The notes under the pieces are model-generated. The model saw only the letters and a program-made list of their open reading frames with translations, was not told where the DNA came from and did not search any database. Of a stretch of DNA of 64,000 bases, positions 36,281-45,620 are shown piece after piece. Origin of the DNA: Spirosoma terrae. Lineage in GTDB: Bacteria > Bacteroidota > Bacteroidia > Cytophagales > Spirosomataceae. The first letter of the stretch is position 1. Each line of letters opens with the position of its first letter. The stretch spans positions 1-64,000 of the forward strand of contig NZ_JAAFZH010000023.1 in the NCBI RefSeq assembly GCF_010435915.1, given 5' to 3'. Both the position numbers and the translations under genes were made by a program.

Positions 36281-37147
36281 TCAAAATAATCGATCGACCT
36301 CAAGAGGGCGATCTGTCGTGATAATATCTCCGCCTTGTTTAACTAGATTTTGATAGCCAGCAGCCGCCTTTGGCAATGGTTCTTCGTCCAGTTGCCCCGC
36401 GCCATACGTACCCACCGAGCAACGGATACCCAGCTTGTGCAGCCGGTCATAGAACGTAGTCGATTGCAGTTTCTGAGGGGTGAGTGCTATCAATCTTGAT
36501 TTGGGCAACGTATCATTTTCAAATCGATCCAGGTCGGCCTCGCTGTTGACTCCCACAGCCAGCCACAATTCCGGATAAACGTTACGTACGCGTTGCGCTT
36601 CGGCCAGCGAATAGCAGATGACAAAAACGGAATGCTCTGCTTTATATTTTTTAACTTCCTTCATGACCATGAGCGGATCAGTTCCGGGTTTTACGTCGAG
36701 TGCCAACATATACCGATTCTTATTCCAGGCTAGTATGTCGGTAAACGTTGGCATAGGCTGGTCGGTCAGGGTACCAGAGAGCGTTTTTAGTCGAATCGAT
36801 TTCAGTTGATCTACGCTTTTCTCCGATACAGGCCCTAGTGCATCTGATTCACGATCCAGCGTCGGGTCATGCAATAATACAAGACCGCTATCGCGCGTCA
36901 TCCGAACATCCATTTCAATAATAGCGTCGGGCAGTTGTTTAGCCGTCTGGTCGAACGTTGTAATCGAGTTTTCCGTGTCATTTGCCCCAGGTCCACCCCG
37001 GTGCGCCAGGATGAGTGGTTTCTTCTGATTTGAACGATACGTTAAAAAGGCATCGGCTGTTTTACTATCACGAAATCGATTTATAGATTGGGCCGCTACT
37101 CCCGTGTTTATGCCTAGGGCAATCAATACATAATAAATGCTTTTCAT
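36281..37147 (-). CDS. Glycerophosphodiester phosphodiesterase family protein
   Basis: A 288-residue exported protein with a signal peptide ending GVAAQ. The GDPD TIM barrel shows the active-site signature LAHRGGPGANDTENSI with His, the EMDVRMTRDSG metal-binding region and LLHDPTLDRESD, plus later LALDVKPGTDP. GDPDs cleave glycerophosphodiesters to glycerol-3-phosphate and an alcohol. It lies 9 bp after the MBL-fold gene, so the two are co-transcribed. Confidence 0.92.
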   Translation of the reverse strand: MKSIYYVLIALGINTGVAAQSINRFRDSKTADAFLTYRSNQKKPLILAHRGGPGANDTENSITTFDQTAKQLPDAIIEMDVRMTRDSGLVLLHDPTLDRESDALGPVSEKSVDQLKSIRLKTLSGTLTDQPMPTFTDILAWNKNRYMLALDVKPGTDPLMVMKEVKKYKAEHSVFVICYSLAEAQRVRNVYPELWLAVGVNSEADLDRFENDTLPKSRLIALTPQKLQSTTFYDRLHKLGIRCSVGTYGAGQLDEEPLPKAAAGYQNLVKQGGDIITTDRPLEVDRLF

Positions 37148-37156
37148 AACGATTAA

Positions 37157-38404
37157 TTAGTTGGCCTGATAGGGGCCATGAACTGATTTTACTGTTAAGG
37201 TTTCCGTATTATCATCCACAACGAAAACCCGATAGGTTTTACCTCCTATCTCAACCCGGACAACAACGTGCCCTGATGCGCTTTTAAACTGCGGCAGATA
37301 ATCGCTGATCAATGCTTTTGTTTCGTCGAGTAGGTTTGTCACAAATACATCGCGCTCACCAGGGTAGACTTCGTTAGAATAGATACGTTCCAGCACACTC
37401 CTGTCGGCATGAGACGATGCCCAGGCCGGGACAACCAAAACCCGAGGCCGTAAGCGACTCAACAACGACCCATTTTCGGAATCTTTGTAGCCGTGGTGAT
37501 TAAGCAATTGAACATCTACTGGACCCAAAACTTGCGCTAAAGGCGTTTCTACATCATGCCAGGCAGGCTCACCAAACTGCAAAACACCATAGATATCTCC
37601 TCCCGAAAAATAGTCGAAATTACCATAGCGAATCCGTAGGGCAATGCTGCACATATTTTCGTTTGGATATTGTGCGGCCGTTAGCGTCGCCAGATCAGGG
37701 AAAAGCGCTCGCGTCGACGAATCGCTGCCTGTCCAGATTTCTCCATTTACGGCCACATTCCTGATTTCGAACGTTGACTTGTATACATCAGGTTGCTTTT
37801 TTAACGTAATCTGATCGTTACGTCCTGCCCGGAACCGCTCAGCGACCAGCTCTTTCTTCTGAATTTTATCGTCCAGGAACTGACGATAATTAATGACCAT
37901 CGAATCACTATCAAACGAGCGAGGGTAGCGATAGTCAGGCCAGCCCCGGTCCAGAATCGTACGAATCGGTATATGCTCAGCGACTTCAGTAATGCCTGTC
38001 AGCACGTATCCCTGGGCTCCTCTTTTGGTTAGATTCAATGGCGTTCCCATATGGTCATCATGAAAATGCGTAACGATCGCGTAATCAATCGCTGGCTGCT
38101 TCTGGAAACGTAACACATTCCGAACGTAGCGCGCAATCCATTCGCCCGCCAGCCGTGAGGTATTGGGCTTTATGGGCAGATTACGAGGTTGGTTAGTCCG
38201 CCAATCCAGTGGATTAACTGATCCGGCATCGATCAGCAACGTAGTACCATCGGGCAGAACAGCGAACGTAGCATTTCCAGCGCCGGTATTAATATGATGA
38301 ATATCGAGCTGGCCCGGTTGCCTGTCTGCTAACGGTTGGCCAATCTGCCCCCAGCTCATACAAGCAAAAGAGCACACGAAGCAAAGGATCAATAATCGAC
38401 GCAT
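37157..38404 (-). CDS. Exported MBL-fold (ComEC-like) metallohydrolase
   Basis: A 415-residue metallo-beta-lactamase-fold protein. The metal motif THFHDDHMG is near residue 113, and further ligands are in SGGDIYG and NHHGYKDS. A signal peptide (MRRLLILCFVCSFACMSWGQ) directs export. The ATG at 38404 is certain: the longer frame to 38521 runs through a terminator and into the TonB receptor gene. Similar proteins include ComEC C-terminal domains and secreted hydrolases. It forms an operon with the GDPD gene; nucleic-acid, phospholipid or other phosphoester substrates are possible. Confidence 0.88.
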   Translation of the reverse strand: MRRLLILCFVCSFACMSWGQIGQPLADRQPGQLDIHHINTGAGNATFAVLPDGTTLLIDAGSVNPLDWRTNQPRNLPIKPNTSRLAGEWIARYVRNVLRFQKQPAIDYAIVTHFHDDHMGTPLNLTKRGAQGYVLTGITEVAEHIPIRTILDRGWPDYRYPRSFDSDSMVINYRQFLDDKIQKKELVAERFRAGRNDQITLKKQPDVYKSTFEIRNVAVNGEIWTGSDSSTRALFPDLATLTAAQYPNENMCSIALRIRYGNFDYFSGGDIYGVLQFGEPAWHDVETPLAQVLGPVDVQLLNHHGYKDSENGSLLSRLRPRVLVVPAWASSHADRSVLERIYSNEVYPGERDVFVTNLLDETKALISDYLPQFKSASGHVVVRVEIGGKTYRVFVVDDNTETLTVKSVHGPYQAN

Positions 38405-38438
38405 ACGTATCGGCAACTTTCCAGGTCCTCTCTGTTTA

Positions 38439-38479
38439 GCAAAAAAATCCCCCGCAAGATAGCTCACGGGGGATTTTGC
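38439..38479 (-). terminator. Intrinsic terminator of the TonB receptor gene
   Basis: On the minus strand a stem (ATCCCCCG pairing with CGGGGGAT) around a short loop is followed by seven T, just 20 bp after the TonB receptor stop. It separates that gene from the MBL-fold gene. Confidence 0.92.
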
Positions 38480-38498
38480 ATGTATTAATCGCACTATC

Positions 38499-41400
38499 TT
38501 AGAACGAGTAACGAACGCCAAGCTGAGCCTGCCAAACGTTATCGATCGTGATACTTTTCACAAATGAATCTCTTAACAGGATCGAACGGTTCGTTCCGTT
38601 GTCATTGATGGTCTGCGTCGCCAGGCGATAAGTTGGTAAGCCAGCGGCATTAACCCCTTGGATAGCTAATGGGTTTGCTGTCGTTGACACCCAGCCTACA
38701 CCCCACTTATTGTTCAACAGGTTACCTACGTTCAGAATATCGGCACGGAACTGCAACGTGTGTTTCGTTCCTTTAGCACCTGCCCGTACATAAAACTCCT
38801 GAACAACCGAGAAATCGAAACGAGTTAACCAGGGCGCATAACCACCGTTACGTTCAGCATACTGGCCACGACGTGTTTTCAGGTACTCGTTACCTTCGAT
38901 ATAAGCGTCGAAAGCGGCTTGCTGCTGTTCAGGCGAATAAACAACGGCCGAAGCGCCAGAACCTACCGTTAAGGCCGCAAATGTCAAATCAGATGCTTTG
39001 TTAGGCACGAATAACAGGTCATTCGTCTGGCCATCGCCATTCAGGTCACTACCATAAATATAAGATAGTTTGTAACCACTGGTCGACTGCATACCCAGCG
39101 TGAAGGCTGTTGATCCACCAAACTTACCACCATAGTTCAGGCGGTAGTTCAGGAAACCGATGATCCGATGACGAAGGTCATTATCTCCAAACGATAATCC
39201 TAAGTAGTTCTGACCTTGTACCGTTGGAGCATTACCAACAACCGTGCTACCTACAGATTGCAAGTCTCTTGCTAAGCCATATGTGTAGGCCAACATACCG
39301 CCAAAGCCATTAACCGCAGGCTTTTCAAGCTTCGCAGTAAAGGTGTAAGCACTACCTTCATTGGTATTTTTTAACACGAAAGCGTTGGTAATAGCTGTAT
39401 TATAGAAACGAGCGATGTTAACCGTATTATTTGCACCCGATCCTGAACTCGCTACGCCCGAAGCTGGGAAACGGCCACGTGTATCTGGTCCAGTCAACTG
39501 ACGATCGGGAGCTTTCAGGTTAGCATCAATGTAACGTAGGCCCTGAAGCGTTTTGTTATAGATAACTTCCAATGTACCGATTAGACCCCATGGTAAACGT
39601 TGGTCGATAGCCAGGTTAGTTTTCCAAACAAGTGGGTATTTCAAATTAGGGTCGGTAGCATTAACTACATACGGGGCTAATTTGGTAATATCCGTTTGAG
39701 ATGGATCAGGTCTTACTCCCGCAGGTAATTTACTTGGGTCCGTTACAAATGGATAGGCCGTTGTATTGGTAACGTTAATAACTGCTGTGTTTACACCATT
39801 ATTACCTAATTGGTTAGACACTAATACTTCAGGAATCCGTGATACGAAGAAACCACTACCACCACGAATCTGAGTCATCTTATCTCCTTTCACATCCCAG
39901 TTAAAGCCAACGCGTGGAGAAACTAACAAACGTGCTTTAGGAAAAGCCCCCGTGTTGATACCGTATTGCTGACCATTTTCATCTCTAAACAATGTGCTTG
40001 TTCCTACAACAGGGTTATAGAAATCTTTTGCGGTTGCATTGCTGTAAGCAAATAGATCTGCCCGGATACCAGCTGTTAGTTTGAAATTCGGATTTACCTG
40101 AAATTCATCCTGTACATAGGCACTATAGGTACTTCTATGTAATGTTTGCAATGGTTCAGCCCCACCTGGCAACAATGAATAACGCAGGTTATACCTGGCA
40201 ACCGAAACTGGCGACGTTGTAGCTGTTGGATTATTGATAGAAGCTAAAGCTGCTGCTTTAAAGTCATCAATTGAGTTATAGACGTATACGCCGTTTGAAG
40301 CTGGGAAGAAAACGTTATTCGACGTATATTTTTCATAAGCCAACCCAAACGTCAACGTATGCTTACCAGCGAAATAGCTGAAATTGTCGGTAATGTTCAG
40401 CGTTGAATAATTAAGCTGATTGTTTGGCGTAAACGGATCAAAACCGATAGATGTATACGTAGTACCATCTTTCAAAATATCGATACTTGGGAATACACCG
40501 GTTAAGTACGTACGGTCTTCAATTTGTTTGTTATACGTAGCAACCAGTTTGTTAGCGAATTTACCGCCAAACGTAGAGTTTAATTCAACAGCAACCGACC
40601 GGGTGTTATCAGCGATCTGGTAGCCCGTGTTACGTGGAGAAAGAGCCAGGTTACCAGCGTAGCCAGTAGATGAATAACCCGTACGGTTACCGTTACCAGC
40701 CGTGTTACTACTGTTACTGTTACTGATAGCCTGATCCGAGCTAGAATTGTGGTGAGAATAACGAATCGCCAGTTTGTGGTTATCGTTAATGTTCCAGTCA
40801 AGACGTAACAGTCCTTTTATACTTTTTATTTCGTTGTTGAAGTTATCAATAGCTCCCAGATCCCGATTGAAGTTCGTTTTCATGAACGCGCTAAGATCTT
40901 CCAGATCAGAAGCCAGCACACGTGATACGTTTCCACCACCTGTTCCGCGATCGGCTACCCAATCCAGCGCTGGTACGCTACTTTTGTATTGCTCTACGTT
41001 TGCAAAGAAGAACAACTTATTCTTAATAATTGGTCCACCGATCCGGAAACCCTGGGTTTTCTTATCGATCGTTACCGGTGGCAAGTTGATGTCGTTAGCT
41101 TTTTTACCAGCCAAGCTGTTGTTCTGAAACAGATAGTAAACTGAGCCAGAAAAATCATTCGTTCCAGAACGGGTTACCGCGTTGATGCCAGCCCCCGAGA
41201 AACCCGTCTGACGGACGTCGTAAGGCGCTACGTTCAGCTGAATTTCGTCTAAAGCGTCCAGCGATACGGCTGTTGTACCAGTACGTCCACCCGCCTGAGC
41301 CGATGATCCTAAACCGAAGCCATTATTGAAAACAGCTCCATCAATGGTGATGTTGTTGAAGCGCGCATCCTGACCACCGAATGACTGACCATTACCGTAC

Positions 41401-41912
41401 GCATTGTACTTCGTTACGTCGTTCATCGTACGGCCAATAGTAGGCACCGCATTGATCGTTTCTCTACTATAAGATGAAGCAGCCCCCGTACGTTCCGAGC
41501 TAAAAATATCACTACGGCTGCCGGTTACAACCACTTCAGACAATTGCGCACTAGCATCAGATAGGTTGAAGTTTACGTCTGCTGATGTACCCAGGTTGGT
41601 AACAATACCTTCTTTAACCTGATCTTTAAAGCCAACAAAGGTTGCTGTTACTTTGAATGGGCCACCTACGCGGACGCCTGGTAAGGTATAACGACCCGAT
41701 GCGTTTGTCGTTGTACCGTAACGGCTACCCGACGGCTCGTGAATAGCTACTACCGTAGCTCCTGGCAATCCGGCGCCTTTATCGTCGGTTACCTGTCCAT
41801 TAATGACTGCGGTCGTTACCTGTGCTAATGCCCCGCTCCCACCAAGCACGGACAGTAACATACTGCTGACTAGCACAAAAGCCGCCCTAAAATGCAGTAA
41901 TCGTTTTGACAT
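38499..41912 (-). CDS. Oar-like TonB-dependent receptor with carboxypeptidase-regulatory domain
   Basis: A 1137-residue outer-membrane protein. A signal peptide ends ALAQ; then a carboxypeptidase regulatory-like domain (about 28-110: INGQVTDDKGAGLPGATVVA), a plug domain (about 120-260) and a beta-barrel to the C-terminal Phe (AQLGVRYSF). It resembles the Oar/OmpA-related receptors rather than SusC, and no SusD-like gene is adjacent. Such receptors import siderophores, sugars or peptides, or export proteins in Myxococcus. The ATG at 41912 (MSKRLLHF) is preferred to one at 41951. A TTTG N18 CATCTTTG promoter lies 70-100 bp upstream. The ligand is unknown. Confidence 0.93.
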   Translation of the reverse strand: MSKRLLHFRAAFVLVSSMLLSVLGGSGALAQVTTAVINGQVTDDKGAGLPGATVVAIHEPSGSRYGTTTNASGRYTLPGVRVGGPFKVTATFVGFKDQVKEGIVTNLGTSADVNFNLSDASAQLSEVVVTGSRSDIFSSERTGAASSYSRETINAVPTIGRTMNDVTKYNAYGNGQSFGGQDARFNNITIDGAVFNNGFGLGSSAQAGGRTGTTAVSLDALDEIQLNVAPYDVRQTGFSGAGINAVTRSGTNDFSGSVYYLFQNNSLAGKKANDINLPPVTIDKKTQGFRIGGPIIKNKLFFFANVEQYKSSVPALDWVADRGTGGGNVSRVLASDLEDLSAFMKTNFNRDLGAIDNFNNEIKSIKGLLRLDWNINDNHKLAIRYSHHNSSSDQAISNSNSSNTAGNGNRTGYSSTGYAGNLALSPRNTGYQIADNTRSVAVELNSTFGGKFANKLVATYNKQIEDRTYLTGVFPSIDILKDGTTYTSIGFDPFTPNNQLNYSTLNITDNFSYFAGKHTLTFGLAYEKYTSNNVFFPASNGVYVYNSIDDFKAAALASINNPTATTSPVSVARYNLRYSLLPGGAEPLQTLHRSTYSAYVQDEFQVNPNFKLTAGIRADLFAYSNATAKDFYNPVVGTSTLFRDENGQQYGINTGAFPKARLLVSPRVGFNWDVKGDKMTQIRGGSGFFVSRIPEVLVSNQLGNNGVNTAVINVTNTTAYPFVTDPSKLPAGVRPDPSQTDITKLAPYVVNATDPNLKYPLVWKTNLAIDQRLPWGLIGTLEVIYNKTLQGLRYIDANLKAPDRQLTGPDTRGRFPASGVASSGSGANNTVNIARFYNTAITNAFVLKNTNEGSAYTFTAKLEKPAVNGFGGMLAYTYGLARDLQSVGSTVVGNAPTVQGQNYLGLSFGDNDLRHRIIGFLNYRLNYGGKFGGSTAFTLGMQSTSGYKLSYIYGSDLNGDGQTNDLLFVPNKASDLTFAALTVGSGASAVVYSPEQQQAAFDAYIEGNEYLKTRRGQYAERNGGYAPWLTRFDFSVVQEFYVRAGAKGTKHTLQFRADILNVGNLLNNKWGVGWVSTTANPLAIQGVNAAGLPTYRLATQTINDNGTNRSILLRDSFVKSITIDNVWQAQLGVRYSF

Positions 41913-41979
41913 AAAATTAATAGATTTGGTTTGTAGTTTTGAGCAACTCATCCGGTTAGATAGGTCTTCAATTTAAAGA

Positions 41980-42009
41980 CAAAGATGCTACATTTTTTCA
42001 GTCGACAAA
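41980..42009 (-). promoter_or_regulatory. Predicted promoter of the TonB receptor
   Basis: On the minus strand a TTTG box (forward 42006-42009) and CATCTTTG (forward 41980-41987, one mismatch to TAnnTTTG) are separated by 18 bp. The leader would be about 60 bases. The rest of the 330-bp divergent gap to selD is AT-rich with no coding frame. Confidence 0.6.
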
Positions 42010-42226
42010 GCACCTCGTCTTAAAAAAGTACCACCTTTTTAAAGTCTATAGGCCTTATTCCAGAAATAGCCATATTTCAAATCAATTACATTCTATAAAA
42101 CAGAATTAAGATATTGTTAAGCACTTAGTTCACTCATAATTACCTTCGCCATAAAGTAGAACTTTTTAGAGATGTGAACCGTACTATTTTTTGCCACCTT
42201 ATACGCATTTTATGAACAGTCGATCT

Positions 42227-42234
42227 TAGTTTTG
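42227..42234 (+). promoter_or_regulatory. Predicted -7 promoter element of selD
   Basis: TAGTTTTG matches TAnnTTTG and ends eight bases before the selD ATG at 42243, leaving almost no room for a leader. A convincing -33 element was not seen. Confidence 0.45.
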
Positions 42235-42242
42235 TCCCCTTT

Positions 42243-43295
42243 ATGATAGCAACCGAAACAACAGCGATAAAGCTAACTCAATATAGTCATGGTGCAGGCT
42301 GTGGCTGTAAAATTTCGCCCAAAATACTCGACCGTATTTTGCATAATAATCAAACAGCAGTACAGCCTCAATACGCCAATCTGCTCGTTGGTAACGACTC
42401 ACGCGACGATGCTGCCGTTCTTGATCTGGGCAACGGTGAAGCCATCATCAGCACCACTGATTTTTTCATGCCTATAGTTGACGATGCCTTCGATTTCGGA
42501 CGTATCGCTTCAGCTAACGCCATCAGCGATGTATATGCGATGGGGGGCGAGCCCATTATGGCTATTGCTATCTTAGGCTGGCCTTTAGACAAACTGCCAC
42601 CCGAGGTTGCGGGTCAGGTACTGGAAGGCTCTCGTTCTATTTGCCGGGAAGCAGGAATTCCTCTTGCTGGCGGACACAGCATTGATTCACCAGAGCCCAT
42701 TTTCGGCTTAGCCGTAACAGGTCGCGTTCGGCTGGAACATCTCAAGCAGAATAATACAGCAACGTCTGGTTGTCGATTATACCTGACCAAACCGCTCGGC
42801 GTTGGTATCTTGACTACTGCTCAGAAAAAAGGGCTACTTAAACCCGAACATGCCGACCTCGCGCCTACTCAGATGGCGCAACTAAATAGTTTTGGCGCTA
42901 CGTTGGGGAAACTACCGTATGTTAAGGCGCTAACCGACGTAACGGGTTTCGGTTTACTGGGCCACCTGACAGAAATGGCAGAAGGCTCGGGTTTAAGTGC
43001 TGTTGTTTCGTTTGATGCGGTGCCTAAACTACCATTTATAGAGGACTATCTGGCCCAGAAGAGCTTTCCGGGTGGAACAGTACGGAACTGGGATAGTTAT
43101 AGCTATAAAATCGCCGACATCACCGAAATCCAGCGTTATATTCTGGCCGATCCCCAAACATCGGGTGGTCTGCTCATTGCGGTCGAACCCAATAGCACAA
43201 CCGAGTTTGAGCGAGTTGCTAAGGAAAATGGGTTTTCTCTTCAATCGTTTGGCGAATTGGTCGAAAAACGAGCAAAAGTTATTTATGTAAACTAA
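42243..43295 (+). CDS. selD: Selenide, water dikinase
   Basis: A 350-residue SelD, which makes selenophosphate from selenide and ATP. The catalytic Cys/Lys motif YSHGAGCGCKIS is intact, with Cys20 and Lys23 matching E. coli Cys17 and Lys20; it is not a selenocysteine here. Downstream, DDAAVLD, STTDFFMP, ISDVYAMGG and the GGHSID, DVTGFGLLGH and DPQTSGG motifs complete the ATP site. No selA/selB/selC or mnmH gene is present in the window. In Cytophagales the likely use is 2-selenouridine in tRNA, but that is inference. The next gene lies 44 bp downstream. Confidence 0.96.
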   Translation: MIATETTAIKLTQYSHGAGCGCKISPKILDRILHNNQTAVQPQYANLLVGNDSRDDAAVLDLGNGEAIISTTDFFMPIVDDAFDFGRIASANAISDVYAMGGEPIMAIAILGWPLDKLPPEVAGQVLEGSRSICREAGIPLAGGHSIDSPEPIFGLAVTGRVRLEHLKQNNTATSGCRLYLTKPLGVGILTTAQKKGLLKPEHADLAPTQMAQLNSFGATLGKLPYVKALTDVTGFGLLGHLTEMAEGSGLSAVVSFDAVPKLPFIEDYLAQKSFPGGTVRNWDSYSYKIADITEIQRYILADPQTSGGLLIAVEPNSTTEFERVAKENGFSLQSFGELVEKRAKVIYVN

Positions 43296-43339
43296 GGGCG
43301 GATCAAGAATCCATCCGTTCTTTATATTATCCCGATTTA

Positions 43340-44116
43340 ATGAAATTATTCTTCCGTCAGACGGGCGAAACAGGGCCTGCAATTATCATATTACACGGCG
43401 TTTTCGGATCGTCTGATAACTGGTTAACCATTAGTAAAACAATTGCCGCTCAAGGCTATCGCGTTTTCGCACTCGATCAGCGAAATCATGGCCAGTCGCC
43501 ACGCGCCGACGAACACGATTATCAGGTTATGGCTTCCGACCTGCATGAGTTTCTGATCGATCAGCAGTTAGAAAAACCAATACTGGTTGGTCATTCGATG
43601 GGTGGTAAAGCCGTTATGCAGTATGCGATGAATTATCCGGGCACCTTCGATAAACTCGTTGTAGTTGATATTGCACCCAAATTCTACCCTGTACATCATG
43701 CAGAACTGATTCGTGGTCTGAATGCTATCGACCTGGCCAGTCTAAAAAGCCGTAATGAGGCCGACACCATTTTAAGCCAGTATGAGCCCATTTTGACCGT
43801 CCGCCAATTTCTTCTCAAAAACCTGTATCGGAACGAGCAGGGCCAGTTTGCCTGGCGGCTTAATCTACCGGTTATTGAACGGGAACTTCATGGGATTGGT
43901 GAAGAATTGACGAATCCACGTATCGTCAACGAACCCACACTATTTATGCGTGGCAGCGAATCGCCCTATATTCTGGACGAAGACTTACCGACGATCAAAC
44001 GCATTTTCCCAAATTCGAAAGTCGATGTCATACAAGGAGCGGGCCACTGGGTACAGGCTCAAAAACCCGACGAGTTCGTCGAGTCGCTCATGACATTTAT
44101 TGGACATACTGCCTAA
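43340..44116 (+). CDS. Alpha/beta-hydrolase (YbfF-like esterase)
   Basis: A 258-residue alpha/beta-hydrolase. The oxyanion segment LHGVFGSSDNW near residue 18, the nucleophile elbow GHSMGG (Ser near 89) and the C-terminal His in GAGHWVQ near 239 form the catalytic set. The sequence resembles E. coli YbfF, which acts on short acyl-CoA or acyl esters. No signal peptide is seen. It follows selD by 44 bp, but a shared promoter is unproven. Substrate is unknown. Confidence 0.88.
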   Translation: MKLFFRQTGETGPAIIILHGVFGSSDNWLTISKTIAAQGYRVFALDQRNHGQSPRADEHDYQVMASDLHEFLIDQQLEKPILVGHSMGGKAVMQYAMNYPGTFDKLVVVDIAPKFYPVHHAELIRGLNAIDLASLKSRNEADTILSQYEPILTVRQFLLKNLYRNEQGQFAWRLNLPVIERELHGIGEELTNPRIVNEPTLFMRGSESPYILDEDLPTIKRIFPNSKVDVIQGAGHWVQAQKPDEFVESLMTFIGHTA

Positions 44117-44117
44117 G

Positions 44118-44175
44118 TCTGGTTTATAACAAACTGATTTAGCTGGCGCTAATTAGCCAGAAACGATAAACCAGA
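44118..44175 (+). repeat. Nested intergenic hairpin
   Basis: Two nested inverted repeats lie in the 67-bp gap: TCTGGTTTAT (44118-44127) with ATAAACCAGA (44166-44175), and CTGGC (44143-44147) with GCCAG (44156-44160). There is no T tract. It lies eight bases before the methylase ATG. Confidence 0.5.
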
Positions 44176-44183
44176 AACTTTCT

Positions 44184-44885
44184 ATGCCAACGCTTTATCT
44201 GATTCCTACCCTGCTTGCTGATGACACAGCCGATCGGGTTCTTCCAGCAACCATTCGGGATACAATTGCCCAGACCGATGCCTTTTTTGTCGAAAATGTA
44301 CGTACCGCCCGGCGTTTTATAACCGGCCTGAAAACAGGACGTATCATTGACGAGACTACTTTTTTTGATCTCACAAAAGATACGCCACCGGCCGAAACTC
44401 GAAAACAGATTCAGGAATTAACCGAACGCAAACGTAACGCTGGCGTTTTATCTGAAGCCGGTTGTCCAGGCGTAGCCGATCCCGGTTCTGTTATAGTAGG
44501 CATGGCCCATTCATTGGGCTGGCGAGTGGAGCCACTGGTCGGCCCATCGTCTATTTTACTGGCCCTGATGGCATCAGGAATGAGCGGTCAGTCATTTGTA
44601 TTTCATGGCTATTTGCCTATCGAGAAGCAGGATCGGGTTCGTACGCTACGTCACCTGGAAAAAGAAGCGCAGCAAAAGCAGCAAACCCAGATCTTTATGG
44701 AGACACCGTATCGAAACGATGCATTGTTTGCCGATATCCTGGCTAGCTGTCAGACCGAAACGCGCCTGTGCGTGGCCTGTAATTTAACGGCTCCCGACGC
44801 GTTTGTGCGCACTCGATCTGTACGAGAATGGAAAACACAAGTTCCCGATTTGCGAAAAAAACCAACGGTGTTTTTACTTTTGTAA
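44184..44885 (+). CDS. RsmI-like SAM-dependent methyltransferase (tetrapyrrole methylase fold)
   Basis: A 233-residue protein of the tetrapyrrole-methylase superfamily closest to RsmI, the 16S rRNA C1402 2'-O-methyltransferase, but of a shorter Bacteroidota form. Visible motifs: LIPTLLAD at the start, ENVRTARRF, SEAGCPGVADPGS near 92, VGPSSILLALMASGMSG near 118, and METPYRND near 172. Cytoplasmic. The stop at 44885 lies inside the apparent frame of the downstream MBL gene, whose better start is 44915. Whether it methylates C1402 or another site is not decidable by eye. Confidence 0.87.
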   Translation: MPTLYLIPTLLADDTADRVLPATIRDTIAQTDAFFVENVRTARRFITGLKTGRIIDETTFFDLTKDTPPAETRKQIQELTERKRNAGVLSEAGCPGVADPGSVIVGMAHSLGWRVEPLVGPSSILLALMASGMSGQSFVFHGYLPIEKQDRVRTLRHLEKEAQQKQQTQIFMETPYRNDALFADILASCQTETRLCVACNLTAPDAFVRTRSVREWKTQVPDLRKKPTVFLLL

Positions 44886-44914
44886 AAAGTAGCCTGGCCG
44901 GGCTGGCGTACCAG

Positions 44915-45565
44915 ATGATTCAAGCCTTCGAGTTTTCTCCCTTTCACGAAAATACCTACGTCATAGCTGACGATTCTACCGGCGAGGCCGTTATTATCGA
45001 CCCTGGCTGTTATGAGCAAGCCGAAAAAGAAGCACTGGCTGCATTTATCACCGACCGTAAATTAACGGTCAAACATCTGCTTCTGACACACGCTCACCTC
45101 GACCATGTATTCGGAGTTGCTTATGTAAAACGCAAATTCGGGGTTAAAGCCTATCTGCATGAGTTGGATATGGTCATCTATAACGACGTACCAACGCGCT
45201 GTGCGCTGTATGGATTGCGCGGCTACGAACCGTCCGAAATAGATGCGTATCTGAAGGAAGGAGACCAAATAACGTTTGGCAACACCACGCTCGACGTAGT
45301 GTTTGTTCCTGGCCATGCGCCGGGTCATGTAGCGTTCATTAATCATGCAGAACGCTATGTTGTTGGTGGCGATGTGTTATTTAATGGCAGTGTAGGGCGT
45401 ACCGATTTACCCTACTGCAATCATGCTGACCTCGTCAACAGCATCCGTACTGAGTTCTATACGCTTCCCGATGACTACGTTGTGTATCCCGGACATATGG
45501 AACCAACTACAATTGGCCACGAAAAGCGGACAAACCCATTCGTAAAAGACATTAAGAATGGATAA
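44915..45565 (+). CDS. MBL-fold metallo-hydrolase, glyoxalase-II-like
   Basis: A 216-residue metallo-beta-lactamase-fold enzyme. The zinc motif THAHLDH near residue 56, GHAPGHV near 131, GGDVLF near 149 and the terminal PGHMEPT histidine near 194 match the glyoxalase-II/persulfide-dioxygenase-like group. I chose the ATG at 44915 (MIQAFEFSPF), which gives the usual family start; the longer frame to 44828 overlaps the methylase gene. It may hydrolyse thioesters such as S-lactoylglutathione analogues. It is followed by pssA after 55 bp. Confidence 0.9.
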   Translation: MIQAFEFSPFHENTYVIADDSTGEAVIIDPGCYEQAEKEALAAFITDRKLTVKHLLLTHAHLDHVFGVAYVKRKFGVKAYLHELDMVIYNDVPTRCALYGLRGYEPSEIDAYLKEGDQITFGNTTLDVVFVPGHAPGHVAFINHAERYVVGGDVLFNGSVGRTDLPYCNHADLVNSIRTEFYTLPDDYVVYPGHMEPTTIGHEKRTNPFVKDIKNG

Positions 45566-45620
45566 TGAGGAGTGATGAATAGCAAAACATGATTCACTCT
45601 TTATTTTTCGCTCATACACT

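Noticed and set aside
38405..38521. N-terminal extension of the MBL-fold protein
   Set aside because: It spans the terminator and stop of the TonB receptor gene; the signal peptide begins at 38404.
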